From Hygrophila difformis (Eukaryota > Streptophyta > Magnoliopsida > Lamiales > Acanthaceae), in NCBI GenBank assembly GCA_030278955.1, contig JAOANR010000003.1:19801050-19865049 (forward strand): DNA of 64,000 bases, in the 5' to 3' direction. Below are positions 12,424-23,455 of this stretch, one piece after another. The notes below the pieces were generated by a model, which saw nothing but the letters and a program-made list of their open reading frames with translations, was not told the origin of the DNA and did not search any database. A program made the position numbers and the translations under genes. Each line of letters begins with the position of its first letter. Position 1 is the first letter of the stretch.

Positions 12424-12435
12424 TGGTATCAGAGC
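12424..12435 (+). promoter_or_regulatory. tRNA-Met primer binding site
   Basis: TGGTATCAGAGC is the usual plant pararetrovirus (and copia) minus-strand primer site, complementary to the 3' end of initiator tRNA-Met. It lies 22 bp before the first small frame. No LTR precedes it, which fits the pararetroviral reading. Confidence 0.85.
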
Positions 12436-12457
12436 ATAAGTTGCGATTTTAGGGCTT

Positions 12458-12712
12458 ATGGCTAATGACGGATTAAAAGATAATCAAAACGCGATTAAAT
12501 TAAATGACAATATTAATTATGAAAAATTCTTAATAATTGACATTGAAAAGAAAAAGCTATTCAAAAACCAAACTAAAGATTGTAAGATCTGTAAACAAAA
12601 TAAAATAAAAATCAAAAGAATAAAACTCAAGAAAAATAGAACTTTTAAAAATTATTGCAAACTAATCGTAAGGTTAGAAGCTTTAAGACAACACTTAAAA
12701 ACTCATGAATAA
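12458..12712 (+). CDS. Pararetroviral small frame A (84 aa), function unknown
   Basis: A short, very Lys- and Asn-rich frame with a CKIC pair (CxxC) near residue 48. I recognise no domain. Its stop overlaps the next start (ATGAATAA around 12705-12712), the close packing used by polycistronic caulimovirids. It is intact, but the rest of the element is not, so it is unlikely to be expressed in a meaningful way. CxxC pairs also occur in the small frames at 22450 and 22876. Confidence 0.5.
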   Translation: MANDGLKDNQNAIKLNDNINYEKFLIIDIEKKKLFKNQTKDCKICKQNKIKIKRIKLKKNRTFKNYCKLIVRLEALRQHLKTHE

Positions 12713-13106
12713 AATATTAATGAATAAAAACATGGATATACAAAGAAATCTTCAATCAATTGAGGCAAAACTGGATAAGTTAGAATTATTAGAAAAATAA
12801 AATAATACAAATCTTAAAGTTATATTAGAAAACCAAACGTACTTATCAACCCAATATGATAAATCATCCAGTGGAATGAAAAACTTATCTAAAACCATAA
12901 CAACACTTCAATATAAAAGTTCCAAACTAGTTAATGATGTTCCAAATCCAAGGAAAATCATTAACCATAGTGAGGAATTAAAACAACTACAAGATAAGGT
13001 TGAAAAACTTGATAAAGAAATAAAGGAAATTAAAAACATTGTTGAAAACAATATTGAGAATGTAAATGAAATGTGTAACAAAATCATAAAAATCATTAAA
13101 GGATAA
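12705..13106 (+). pseudogene. Pararetroviral coiled-coil frame B, one nonsense codon
   Basis: The frame opens at 12705, overlapping the end of frame A, and is interrupted by TAA at 12798-12800; it resumes in the same frame to a stop that overlaps the next ATG at 13106. The second part (EELKQLQDKVEKLDKEIKEI) has heptad-like spacing typical of a coiled coil. It could be a virion-associated or accessory protein, but no specific family is visible. Confidence 0.5.
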
Positions 13107-13585
13107 TGGAAACAGCATTGAAAGAAGTTAAAGAAACAATAGAAAACTTTAAACAAGAAATTAATAATAAATTTAAAGAATTAAACAAAGAATTAGTAGA
13201 AGTAAAACTAAATGTTAATAATCTTCATAAGAAGATTGGCGAAATAACAGACCATAATAAAATAAATAATACAAATATTAGTCTAATTGACAAGAAAATA
13301 AAAGAGCTTGTAACAACTGAAATACTAAAGAAAAAAATTGATGATGTACATGTTCAAATGGAAAACATGAAAAAATATCAAGACCCTGCATTAAGAATAG
13401 CCATTGAAAGCATAGATGAAAAACTTGAAAGAATACAAGCTGTTAGAATGCCTGAAGATAATACAATAAAACAACTAGCTGAACAAATTGCAAAATTACC
13501 TGCAGAAGCTAGAAGGAAAACTAAACCACAAGAAAAACTAAATTTTTGGGTTGTAAAACTAGACGAAAAATATTTGCAAAAATGA
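13106..13585 (+). CDS. Pararetroviral coiled-coil protein C (virion-associated-like)
   Basis: 159 codons with no internal stop. Most of the protein is predicted helical coiled coil (ETIENFKQEINNKFKELNKE and later segments); a Pro- and Lys-containing tail follows (LPAEARRKTKPQEKL). Caulimovirid virion-associated proteins are short, have an N-terminal coiled coil and a basic tail, and sit near the movement gene, so this is a reasonable candidate. The start overlaps the previous stop (TAATG) and the stop overlaps the next start (ATGA), suggesting translation by reinitiation. Confidence 0.55.
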   Translation: METALKEVKETIENFKQEINNKFKELNKELVEVKLNVNNLHKKIGEITDHNKINNTNISLIDKKIKELVTTEILKKKIDDVHVQMENMKKYQDPALRIAIESIDEKLERIQAVRMPEDNTIKQLAEQIAKLPAEARRKTKPQEKLNFWVVKLDEKYLQK

Positions 13586-14547
13586 GTAGGAGATCATTTT
13601 CTCTTACTAATGAATCCAAAAACAGTCTAGTAGAAAGAAGTAATTCTCACAGAATTGAAAGCTCAAACTTTGAAAAAACCTTAATAGATAGAATGTTTAG
13701 AGAAAAAACCAAACTTGAAGAAGGGCCAACAATAATTGAAGAAATAATTGACCCTGATATTGAATTTGAAAACTTCAAGAAAAGAACATTAATCCAATTG
13801 GAACCAAGATTATTGTATGACCAAAGATTCCTTAATTGGAACACAGGTTATTACAAATATCATTATACGGAACCAATAAGCTGTCTAAAAGATGACAAAA
13901 AATTAATAAAATTAATAAGCAATAATGAAGCAATTAGGCTTCAAAGACAAGGACAAAAATACATGTATATGGGATTAATCTCCATAAGAGTAAAAGGTTT
14001 AACTAGAAAAAACTTAGGAACTAAAGTCCTAATGACTGTTCTAGATACAAGGTGGACTAATCCAATCCAAGCTATCATAGGATTAATGGAAATTGATATG
14101 AACCATAATGTGGGAGTATGTTATTTGGCACCAGATTAAATGATACAAATAACAGATTTTATGAAGCATATCCAAATAGGAATTCAAACTGTAGGATATG
14201 AAGAAATGGAAACTGGTCACAACCTAATGATATGTGTAGGCTTCTTAGGAAGAATCACAAACAATGGTCAAACCAGGCATAAAACAAAAATTGAAACTGT
14301 GATAAGTATCATAGGAAGTGAAGGAGTAAAAATGATAGGACCAACTGAAATATCATCAGAAGAAAATGCTGGGAAAAATTGGGATCTATCAAAATTCTTT
14401 GAAAAACCAAATGTTAAAAACTTAACTCCAAAAAATGTAAATTACTTCATAAACTCCAGAGGAGAAACGTCAGTAAGATTTAATGATTATGAAACTGCAA
14501 AAAGACCAATAGATTTTACAGAAGAAGAAGGTCAGGAAAATGAATAG
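13582..14547 (+). pseudogene. Pararetroviral movement protein, one nonsense codon
   Basis: I place the start at 13582 (MSRRSFSL), overlapping the stop of frame C; the frame is open further upstream but has no ATG there. About 320 codons, broken once by TAA at 14137-14139 and then continuing in frame. Features include IDPDIEFENF, the central strand-rich segment YMYMGLISIRVKGL, and VLMTVLDTRW, resembling the Asp-containing core of the 30K movement superfamily of caulimovirids. These proteins gate plasmodesmata in live viruses; this copy is inactive. Identity rests on position and weak motif resemblance. Confidence 0.65.
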
Positions 14548-17500
14548 ACAAATGAAAAGGTTTATCGTAGAAAAACCAGTAACAGATAACTATGTAAAAT
14601 ATGAAGGAAAACATATATTCCACCCTAGTGAAGAAGAAGTGGAAAGAATTGCTAAAGACATTCAACATATTTGTTTAAAAACAAGAAAATTTGAAAACTT
14701 TAAGAAAGGAAAAATTCTAAATAAAAGAGAGTACCATGACAGGTACGAAAGAGTTTTCTCACAACATGTGCATTCTGCATTGACTAAAAAATTCAAAAAC
14801 AAAGGAATATTACTTCACAATTGTCAAGATTGTAAAATTGATCTTGATAGAAGATATTCTGATAAGTTAAAACATATGATCCATTTAATAGAATGTCCAA
14901 AACATAGTGGATATTTTGAGAATTGGATAGAAAATTATGAAGAAATGATAAGAGAAATATCAAAACTAAATGAACAAAAACAAGAATTAAAGGATAAAAT
15001 GAAAAGAAAAAATAAAGAACGGAAAAATAATTTAGAAGATATTATTGAGAAAGAAGTACAGAAAAGATTACAAAAAATACAAATAAAAGAAGAACAACAA
15101 GCAGCCATAGAAGCTCATTTGTTCTTAAAGGAAAACTCACCGGAAGAAGGACAAAGTTCTGATAATATATTAATGGAACAATACATGGGAGATCATATCT
15201 CCTTACATTCTGAGAAAACAAATAAAACGGCTAAAGAATTCATGAACAAAGATGTTGTCATGAAAAATACAGGAGACAGTATAACCAGAGTCCCTGGAAC
15301 TCCATTTGCCCCATACCAAAGAGGAACTGAGTGGAGACCTGGAACTAATTATACTGAAAATAATTCTAGACACTCAATCACACATGTTCATCCCGAATAT
15401 CCGTATGGAAAGATACAACCTGGGATGATAACAAAACCTAGAGGAATTAGACAACCACTAGAAAGAGGATATTATCATAACCCAGCAATATTAGAAGTAA
15501 CAAATGTAAGCCCTCAAGAATGGGGCTCAGTAATTGCAAAATGGAAAAACATAGTTGTAGCTGATTACATCAAAAACAAAAATGATTATAATGATACAGC
15601 TGAATCAATGTATGGATATCTTGAAACCTATTTAGGAGAATTCGCACAGTCAATATGGGAAGTATTTAAAAGAGACTATCCAATGGATTATCAAGACTTA
15701 ATAGAAAGAGGACCAAATCCTTATAACTTTGTAAATAAAATATCAAGTCTAATAACGGGTGAAGATGGTAATTCAGGACATATAACAACATAAATGGACG
15801 CCTTAATCCATCTAGACCAAATGCACCTAGATGACTTATATGGAACAGTAGACTTCTTAAATGAATATGTCTACTATACAGGCCTAGCAGGAGGTGCTTT
15901 TAACCAAGAGTTAGGTGAAAAATTATTTATGAAAATACCAAGACCAATTGGTCAAGAAATTCAAGATACATGGAATAAAATGGTTGAAAAGAATCCTCAA
16001 CAATACACTATTAGTATGAGGGCTGTTCATGTGGTAAAAATATTAAAAGATAAGTGTACAAATATAATTGCACAAAAACAACTTAAGAAAACTGATTATT
16101 CATTCTGTAAAAGGATATACACTCCTCAACGATATGGTAGGCCGGAACCATTAAGGAAAAAACCCAAATTCATAACAAGAAAGAAGTATTTCATAAAACA
16201 ATCAAATAGCAGAAAACCTTTCTTGAAACAAAAACATCACGTCAGAAAATATAATCCTAGTAGAAATTATACAAAGAAACTTGCTGATTACATCAAAAAC
16301 AAAAATGATTATAATGATACAGCTGAATCAATGTATGGATATCTTGAAACCTATTTAGGAGAATTCGCACAGTCAATATGGGAAGTATTTAAAAGAAACT
16401 ATCCAATGGATTATCAAGACTTAATAGAAAGAGGACCAAATCCTTATAACTTTGTAAATAAAATATCAAGTCTAATAACGGGTGAAGATGGTAATTCAGG
16501 ACATATAACAACATAAATGGATGCCTTAATCCATCTAGACCAAATGCACCTAGATGACTTATATGGAACAGTAGACTTCTTAAATGAATATGTCTACTAT
16601 ACAGGCCTAGCAGGAGGTGCTTTTAACCAAGAGTTAGGTGAAAAATTATTTATGAAAATACCAAGACCAATTGGTCAAGAAATTCAAGATACATGGAATA
16701 AAATGGTTGAAAAGAATCCTCAACAATACACTATTAGTATGAGGGTTGTTCATGTGGTAAAAATATTAAAAGATAAGTGTACAAATATAATTGCACAAAA
16801 ACAACTTAAGAAAACTGATTATTCATTCTGTAAAAGGATATACACTCCTCAACGATATGGTATGCTGGAACCATTAAGGGAAAAACCCAAATTCATAACA
16901 AGAAAGAAGTATTTCATAAAACAATCAAATAGCAGAAAACCTTTCTTGAAACAAAAACATCACTTCAGAAAATATAATCCTAGTAGAAATTATACAAAGA
17001 AACTTGCTTGTTTCACATGTGGTGATGAAAGCCATTTGGCAACAGCATGTCCTAAAAGAAAAAACCAACATTCAAGAGAGGCAATTTTTACAAAATGTAT
17101 ACAACAAGATATATTAGATGTGGACTCAGATGTTTCTGAGACTGAAACAATATATAGTATAGTAACGGTAGAGGAAAATGTTATAGAAGAACAAGAGGAT
17201 AATGATCCCTATGAATTGATAAATATGCTTGCAAATGAAAACTCGTATAATGGTATCACATATAAAGAATATATGATGCCATATGAAACTGAGTATATGA
17301 TGAGAGAAGTTAATGAATGCGAAAACCATAATTGGCTTTTCAGGGTAGGCACTGATTCTACACCTTGTATAAAATGCTCTTATTATCCATCAAGGAAACT
17401 TAGAGCTAAATGTACAATATGTCACGTAGAAATATGCCAAATATGCTTGTTAAAGTATTATAAAATTAAATTCCCCGAAGAAATGCCAATAACAAAAATT

Positions 17501-19856
17501 GATGATAATTATACATTCATCACAAAAAGAATAGATATAATCGAAAGAAAACTTTTTGATTTACAAGGTATGATCAATCTTAAAGAATTGAAAACTAGAA
17601 TTGAAAACATAGAAGAAATCCTAGAAGAATATAATATGTTAAGTCCTAAAAATACGAAAAATAAAGGAAAAGAAGTTCCTGAAGAAGAATCTAATGATGA
17701 ACAAAATCCTAGTACAGAGTATATGTTAGCACAAAACCCTGAGTACATACCTGTATGCCAAGATCCTTCATCATTAACTACACTAAGGGTACCAATAATC
17801 TTTAAATTAAGAGAATTAGTATTCCGTACTAATGCAATAATCGATACAGGATGTACTAGAATAATAATAAATGAGAAACTTATCCCAGAACATCTACAGA
17901 AAAACTTAGCAAAACCCATTAAATCAGAATTAATGGATGGAAGAATATCATATACAACAAAACAACCTATTTCAGGTGGACAGATATTCTTTGAAACCAA
18001 TTGTGGAATATCAGAACCCTATGGAGTTCCAGATAATTCATATATAAAAGACTTAGTAATAAATGCAGATGTAATCTTAGGATTACAATTCTTCTTACAA
18101 AATAATGGAGGATTATTTATTACAAAAGATTATATCCAAATTGTTGAAAAAGCAACTTTGGCAATGTTTGCACCTAGTATTAGTAATGCGGGAACCAAAC
18201 TTTTAACAACATCAGAGTTGCGAGAGAAGCGTGGTGGAGCCCCTACTAATACAAAAACAAAAAATAAAAAACTTTTAAAAGATAAAGATATTGAAAACTG
18301 TAAATGCAAAATAAAAGGAGCATGTAAACAAACTTGTAAAGAAAACATACAAATTACAGAGTTTGAAGAAGAATACATTCCTGAAACCCCAAAACTCAAA
18401 GAATTAATAAGTATAACTAGATTTAAGCCTGAAGAAACCATAACAAAATGGATTGAGAGGTTAGAAAAATCCCAAATTATTGGAGATAACATCCAGAAAT
18501 ATTGGGAAAAAGATGGAACAATATGTAAGCTTGAAATAATAAATCCAGAATTAAGAATCTCAACTGCAGAAATAAATCCTACAAATCTGGATATAGCAGA
18601 TTTCAAAATGCATATTGATGAATTAAAAGCTTTAAAAGTAATTAGAGAATCAAACTCCAGACATAGGTCTGCAGCTTTTATTGAATGTATATAGCAAATT
18701 TGACTGTAAGTCAGGATTCTGGCAAGTAAAAATGCATCCCGAGTCAGTTGAATGGACTGCATTCACATGTCCAGAAGGTTTATTTGAATGGTTAGTAATG
18801 CCATTTGGACTAAAAAATGCACCAGCTATATTTCAACAAAAAATGGATAAAATTTTTAAACCATACCAAAAATTTGTTTTGGTATACATTGATGATATTC
18901 TAGTATTTTCAAAAAATAGTACTGAACATATGAGTCATCTTGACACAGTGTTTAGGCTATTTGAAAAACATGGAATAATCATCTCAAAGAAAAAGATGGA
19001 AATTAATAAAACTAAAATAGCATTCCTTGGGGTAGAAATTGGAAAAGGAAAAATAAAACTCCAAGATCATATTGCTAAAAAGGCTATTGAATTTCCTGAT
19101 AAAATGGAAGATACAAAACTATTACAACAATTTTTTAGATTGGTTAATTATGCTAGACCATACATTAAAAACTTATCCTCATTAACAGGATCATTATATA
19201 ATAAACTGGGAAAAAATGGTCAAAGGTATTTTAACCAAGAAGATATAAAAAATGTACAAAAAATTAAAGAAGCATTAAAAACACTTCCAGAATTGGTATT
19301 GCCAGAAGATAGTGATTATTTTATTGTGCAAACTGATGGATCACATGAAGGATGGGGAGCTATCCTTTTGCGAAAAAAGGATGTCTACTCACCTAAAAGT
19401 AAAGAAGAAATTTGCTAATATGCATCAGGAAAATACAGAGAAAAGGGTAACCTTTCCTCGATTGATGCAGAACTATTAGCAATAAAATACGCACTTGATA
19501 AATTTGAACTGTTTTTGACAGGAAAACCAGGATTCTTAGTAAGAACTGATTGTGAAGCCATAGTAAAATTTCATAGCCAACTCCAAGAAAAAAGATCAAT
19601 GTCTAGGAGAAGGTGGTTGAATTTTACAGATGTTATTAGTCAGAAAGGCTACAAAATAAAATTCGAACATATTAAAGGAGAAGATAATAAAATTGCCGAT
19701 ATACTATCTAGAATTCTGATTAAAGAAAGGGAAAAACCATTATATGACACTGAAATTAAAAACGAATCAATTGATAATTATGATGAAAATGATGAGGAAA
19801 AATATAAATTAAAATGGGATCAATTTTACAGGGAGGACTGGAATATTGAGAATTGA
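14540..19856 (+). pseudogene. Pararetroviral coat-protease-RT-RNase H polyprotein, heavily broken
   Basis: The frame opens at 14540, overlapping the movement frame by 8 bp. Order: coiled coil (about 14930-15100); coat region; CCHC zinc knuckle CFTCGDESHLATAC at 17009-17050; a second Cys-rich cluster (CIKCSYY to CQICLLKYY) near 17360-17460, as in badna- and tungro-type viruses; aspartic protease with DTG at 17843-17851; RT with FDCKSGFWQV and YIDDIL (near 18885); RNase H (QTDGSHEGWG, SIDAELLAI, RTDCEAI). Breaks: TAA at 15791 and again at 16514 in the duplicated unit; a frame change at about 18680-18694 coinciding with loss of the RT fingers segment; TAA at 19416 in RNase H. The frame ends at 19854-19856. 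Confidence 0.88.
15560..17008 (+). repeat. 723-bp in-frame tandem duplication inside the coat region
   Basis: Unit 1 begins at 15560 and unit 2 at 16283, with a period of 723 bp (241 codons). The copies are nearly identical; I count about seven substitutions. The junction shows GCT microhomology: the same three bases stand before both starts and at the end of unit 2 (17006-17008). Both units carry the same in-frame TAA, so the nonsense change was already present when the segment duplicated. The phase is preserved across the junction. Confidence 0.9.
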
Positions 19857-19873
19857 ATAATATTGTTACAGGA

Positions 19874-21222
19874 ATGGCAGAAAACTCCCAGAAAAACTCA
19901 TTGAAAATCAGCAATGAAAATGGAGTAAAAACCACAGGGATGGTGAAAACCCCAGAGGGATATTACACAATCCCTTCTAAAACCAGCATCCCAGAAGGGA
20001 AGAAAAAAGATAAACTCCCGGAAAAAGGAGTGAAAATCTGCTTTGACAAAAGAGCAGAAACCGGCAATAATGTAGAGTTAATCTTATTTGATAACATGAA
20101 GTACAGGCATATCACAGGGTTGAACTACACAGAGGAACAGATCTGCCTTTGTGATAACATCTGGAGAGCATCATTTGACAAAAACAACAGCAGGTATATT
20201 GTTGCTTGTCTCTCTGCTTTAAGCATGTATTTCCAGAAATTCAATAACATAAAACCATTTTTATATTATGTAATCTATGAAGGTTATAAAAAAGGAATTT
20301 ATGATAAAAATGATATTTTACCTCTTAATGAAGATAATGAAAAACCTCTTCATAAAGGATTTTATGACATAATGTCTGCAATTCAATTTGCAAAAACCAC
20401 AATGGGCCCAGATTTCTTTGTAAGCCCAAGTTTGAAAAACATTGTTGATGGTTTGAGGGCAAAAACCCAAAATCCTACAGGCCCAGTCCAATATTCAATT
20501 GGACATTCGTCTAAAACCCACATTGTATTTTGTGACCATTGTGAAAAAATGGCCAAGAAAGTCTGTAAATATGAAGCCCAAAAGGCCGAATGGTTACAGA
20601 ATTTTGAAAACCAAAAAGTGAAAACCTTTGAAGCAGAGGCCCAGATTGAAACCCTCACAAAGAAACTTGAAATCCTTCAAAACCAAAATGAGAAATTGAC
20701 CTCAAAAATTGTGTCCCTCACACTGAAAACACCAAAGCCAGAAGAAAAACCAGTCTATGGTCCAGAACCCAAACCCACCAGTTCTATGACTGCAGTAGAA
20801 TTGGCAAAAGCCTGGATGCAGCAAAACCAGGAAAATTCAACTCCTGAGGTCTTTAAGGATCAAAAGTTTGAATCTAGTCCGTCTCAAACGGCAGACGGTA
20901 AAGACGAGTCAAGTCCGTTGATAGCTGATGCTTTGCTAAAAAGCATAAGTTCAGATGATTTTGAACCAAACCAGGGAATTCTAACCCTGAGGTCTTTGAG
21001 GACCAAAATGTTGAACTAAGCCCATCTAGTCCGGTAGATGGTAAAAGCACATTAATTCTGGTTATGGCTGGTAGTTTGCCAAAAACTATGAGTCCAGTAC
21101 AGACTGGAAAATTTGAAAACCTCAGTGAAGAAGAAATTCTTCATAAACTTGAAATGGAACTAAAGCCTACTTTTGCTGAAGCAATGGCAGCCAGAAAAAT
21201 GGAAGGTATGGTGCACTGGTAG
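19874..21222 (+). pseudogene. Pararetroviral transactivator/inclusion-body-like protein, frameshifted
   Basis: The first ATG is at 19874, just after the polyprotein stop. The first 380 or so codons are open, to a stop at 21017-21019; the protein then continues in another frame (from about 20980) to TAG at 21220-21222. Position after RNase H and before the pregenomic promoter is that of the caulimovirus ORF VI transactivator. A central segment reads GPDFFVSPSLKNIV, then a C-x2-C pair (CDHCEK) and a coiled coil (AEAQIETLTKKLEILQNQNE). The C-terminus contains an imperfect duplication: PEVFKDQKFESSPS and, in the shifted frame, PEVFEDQNVELSPS. In live viruses this protein permits reinitiation on polycistronic RNA, fitting the overlapping starts and stops upstream. 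Confidence 0.7.
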
Positions 21223-21657
21223 CACTAAGAAAAAATGAAGCAAAATACCAGGCCAATAAAATTATAAGAAATCAGAAAAAAGAAAGTGGTGCCCCCCACA
21301 ATGATGAAGAGTACTAATGGAGCCACGCAGAAATGAGCTGGAATTCACAATAAATACCAGCATGTGAAGAAAAGAATCCGGAAAAGAAAAAGTCAAGAAG
21401 AAAACAAAAATGCTAGTGGAGCCAAAAGCACCACTAACCATGTGAAAGAAAGAATCCAAGGTGGAAAAGGTCAAAAATCCGACAAGAGCCATGTGACTCT
21501 TGAAAACCGCGTTAATGGGCACTAGGCCCCTCTTTACTACATTATTATATTGTTGCATTATTAGTTGTTTGATTTTTCATCCGAACCTTATCGGATAACT
21601 TTGCCACTTGGCACGTTTTTATTGGTTGTTGTGGATTACTTAGATGACATTCCCATC

Positions 21658-21666
21658 TATAAATAG
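21658..21666 (+). promoter_or_regulatory. Pregenomic RNA promoter, TATA box
   Basis: TATAAATAG stands in a non-coding gap between the transactivator-like frame and a long leader, the position of the caulimovirid pregenomic (35S-type) promoter. A CT-rich tract (CTCTCTCTCTCT, about 21704-21716) follows at the distance expected for transcription start. Whether it still works in this fossil cannot be told. Confidence 0.7.
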
Positions 21667-21799
21667 AGGGATGGTCTTCACTTGTAAAAAACACACTCAC
21701 TTTGCTCTCTCTCTCTCTTAAGGTTTTTGAGACTGCACTTTTGCTACTCTCGAAAGCTCTTTCTCTTTCTAGTTCTAGTGTATTCCCAACCCTTTCAGT

Positions 21800-21805
21800 A
21801 ATAAA
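21800..21805 (+). terminator. Pregenomic RNA polyadenylation signal
   Basis: AATAAA lies about 140 bp downstream of the TATA box. Caulimovirids place this signal shortly after the transcription start so that it is skipped on the first pass and used after one full circle, giving terminally redundant RNA. Confidence 0.6.
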
Positions 21806-21829
21806 ATTTCAGTTTGTAAAGAAAGACCC

Positions 21830-22449
21830 GGTGTGGATTGCTTCCTCTTTTCTTTACTTTCTGAAACGGGAAAGCCTCTCCTCTCTCAAGGTATGAGTTA
21901 GTTTATGATTTATGTTATGGTATGATTGTTCTATGTATGGATGATAATGTTATAAACATAAATATGTGACCTTTTAAAACTTAATTAATGAGATATGCCA
22001 TTAGGGGAGTAAGATAAAAATTTAAAAGGCTTTATGCCATAAAAGATGTAAGAAAGACTCGTTAGGGGAACCACAATTCAGGGATGTTTGTTAAACATAA
22101 TGGTGTTTTGTTACTGTTGTCCCTTTTGATTTGCCCCTTAGACCCCCTGCTTACATTTCAGATCTAGGTCTGGATAATGCTAATTTGCATTTGAAACCCG
22201 AAACAGGCCAGAAAAATATCTCATCAGTGACAGTAATAAGAGGATTGGGGACTTAATGTTTATGATAATATTTCCATAACAAAGGACAATTGGACCCATA
22301 ACACATAATCAGAAATTTAACACGACCAAGAGAATAATAGGAGATGGCAAGTACCTAGTAAGACATCACGACATATAAGTTTTTCGCGCACAAAAAACCA
22401 GTGTTTTTAAAACCTTTTTTGAAATAACTAATATCTTTTATCAAAACAA
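21830..22449 (+). other. Pararetroviral leader-like region
   Basis: About 600 bp without a convincing protein, between the polyadenylation signal and small frames that start at 22450. Caulimovirid leaders are usually structured and contain several short upstream frames; short ATG-led frames occur here, but I did not derive a fold. Confidence 0.4.
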
Positions 22450-22710
22450 ATGGAGAATATGACTAAAACTGCTGAAAACCGTAAAACAGATTTGTTTAAA
22501 ACAGAATCTTTTAAAAACACAGAAACAAGGTTTGTTATTGTACCTTACCCGAAAACACACTTTCTATGCCAAGAATGTGAAATTTGGCTTATTAGACTGA
22601 TGAATAAGCGAAATCAAATGGACATGATTTGCAGAAAACAAAGATTGTTTGAAAATATTATAAAATGGAAAGTGACTAAGGAGGTTGAATTTCTAAAAAA
22701 AATGAAATAG
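22450..22710 (+). CDS. Pararetroviral small frame D (86 aa) with CxxC
   Basis: Lys-rich frame with a CQEC pair after RFVIVPYPKTHFL. It has no recognised domain. Composition matches the viral block. A second frame without its own clear ATG continues from about 22706 to 22872 (NVFEKLRDNHIERCENYF), so the small frames are closely packed here too. Intact but of unknown function. Confidence 0.4.
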   Translation: MENMTKTAENRKTDLFKTESFKNTETRFVIVPYPKTHFLCQECEIWLIRLMNKRNQMDMICRKQRLFENIIKWKVTKEVEFLKKMK

Positions 22711-22875
22711 AAATTCTAGAAAACAGTTATCAAAAGCATACTAAAATCTATAATGTTTTTGAGAAATTACGGGATAACCATATAGAAAGATGTGAAAACT
22801 ATTTTATATCATGTGAATTTGAAGAAAAAATGTGGAAAAAATTACAAGAAGAACGTTTAGCAAGAAATAACTGAT

Positions 22876-23109
22876 TTGAAAATGGAAGTACAAATACCTT
22901 TTGATATTTGTCCTGAATGTGGAAAACTTGGAGAAACCATGTGGAAAATAGAAAAAGAAATAAAAGACCTTAAAGAAACAATTATAAGGTTAACAGAATA
23001 TAAAGAAGACGAAGAAGAAGAAGCATATGAACTCATATATGTGTTAAACCGTGACGAAGAAATAAAAACTATTTTAAATTCAGTTCATATATATATGAAG
23101 AAGTTATAA
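22876..23109 (+). CDS. Pararetroviral small frame E (77 aa) with CxxC
   Basis: Begins MKMEVQIPFDICPECGKLGE: a CPEC pair near the N-terminus, followed by a charged, probably helical segment (MWKIEKEIKDLKETIIRL) and an acidic run. It resembles frame D in having an N-terminal CxxC followed by helix. No family recognised. Confidence 0.4.
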   Translation: MKMEVQIPFDICPECGKLGETMWKIEKEIKDLKETIIRLTEYKEDEEEEAYELIYVLNRDEEIKTILNSVHIYMKKL

Positions 23110-23200
23110 GTTACCAATCAACAAACCTCAAAACAAAAATAGAGGAGTTAAACACTTCTAAAACAGAATTCATTAATCATATCAGAAATCAACATTAAAG

Positions 23201-23455
23201 ATGACTTATAAAACAATAAGAGACTACAGTAAATGGGAGAAAACTGCGATTGAAAGATATCGTATTAAAAAAGAAATTGTAAAAATCCAAATCGAAGCCA
23301 AAATAAAATGTTTGCAACTCTTAAACAGAAAAAATCTCTTAATAGAAGAATTAGATTTAAGTTTTTGGATAAATGATGAAATCAACAACCTACAGGCATA
23401 TGAAAAGGGAATAGACCGGGAAAGACAACAGTGGCAAGTTAATTATACCGGTTAA
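23201..23455 (+). CDS. Pararetroviral small frame F (84 aa), helical
   Basis: A Lys/Glu/Ile-rich frame (RYRIKKEIVKIQIEAKIKCL) without a CxxC pair, probably helical. It ends directly at the AT microsatellite that forms the right edge of the viral block. Function unknown; it could be a truncated or non-functional frame. Confidence 0.35.
   Translation: MTYKTIRDYSKWEKTAIERYRIKKEIVKIQIEAKIKCLQLLNRKNLLIEELDLSFWINDEINNLQAYEKGIDRERQQWQVNYTG

Noticed and set aside
13546..13584. Upstream extension of the movement frame to 13546
   Set aside because: It begins at a non-ATG codon and overlaps the previous frame; the ATG at 13582 matches the stop-start overlap pattern of the other viral frames.
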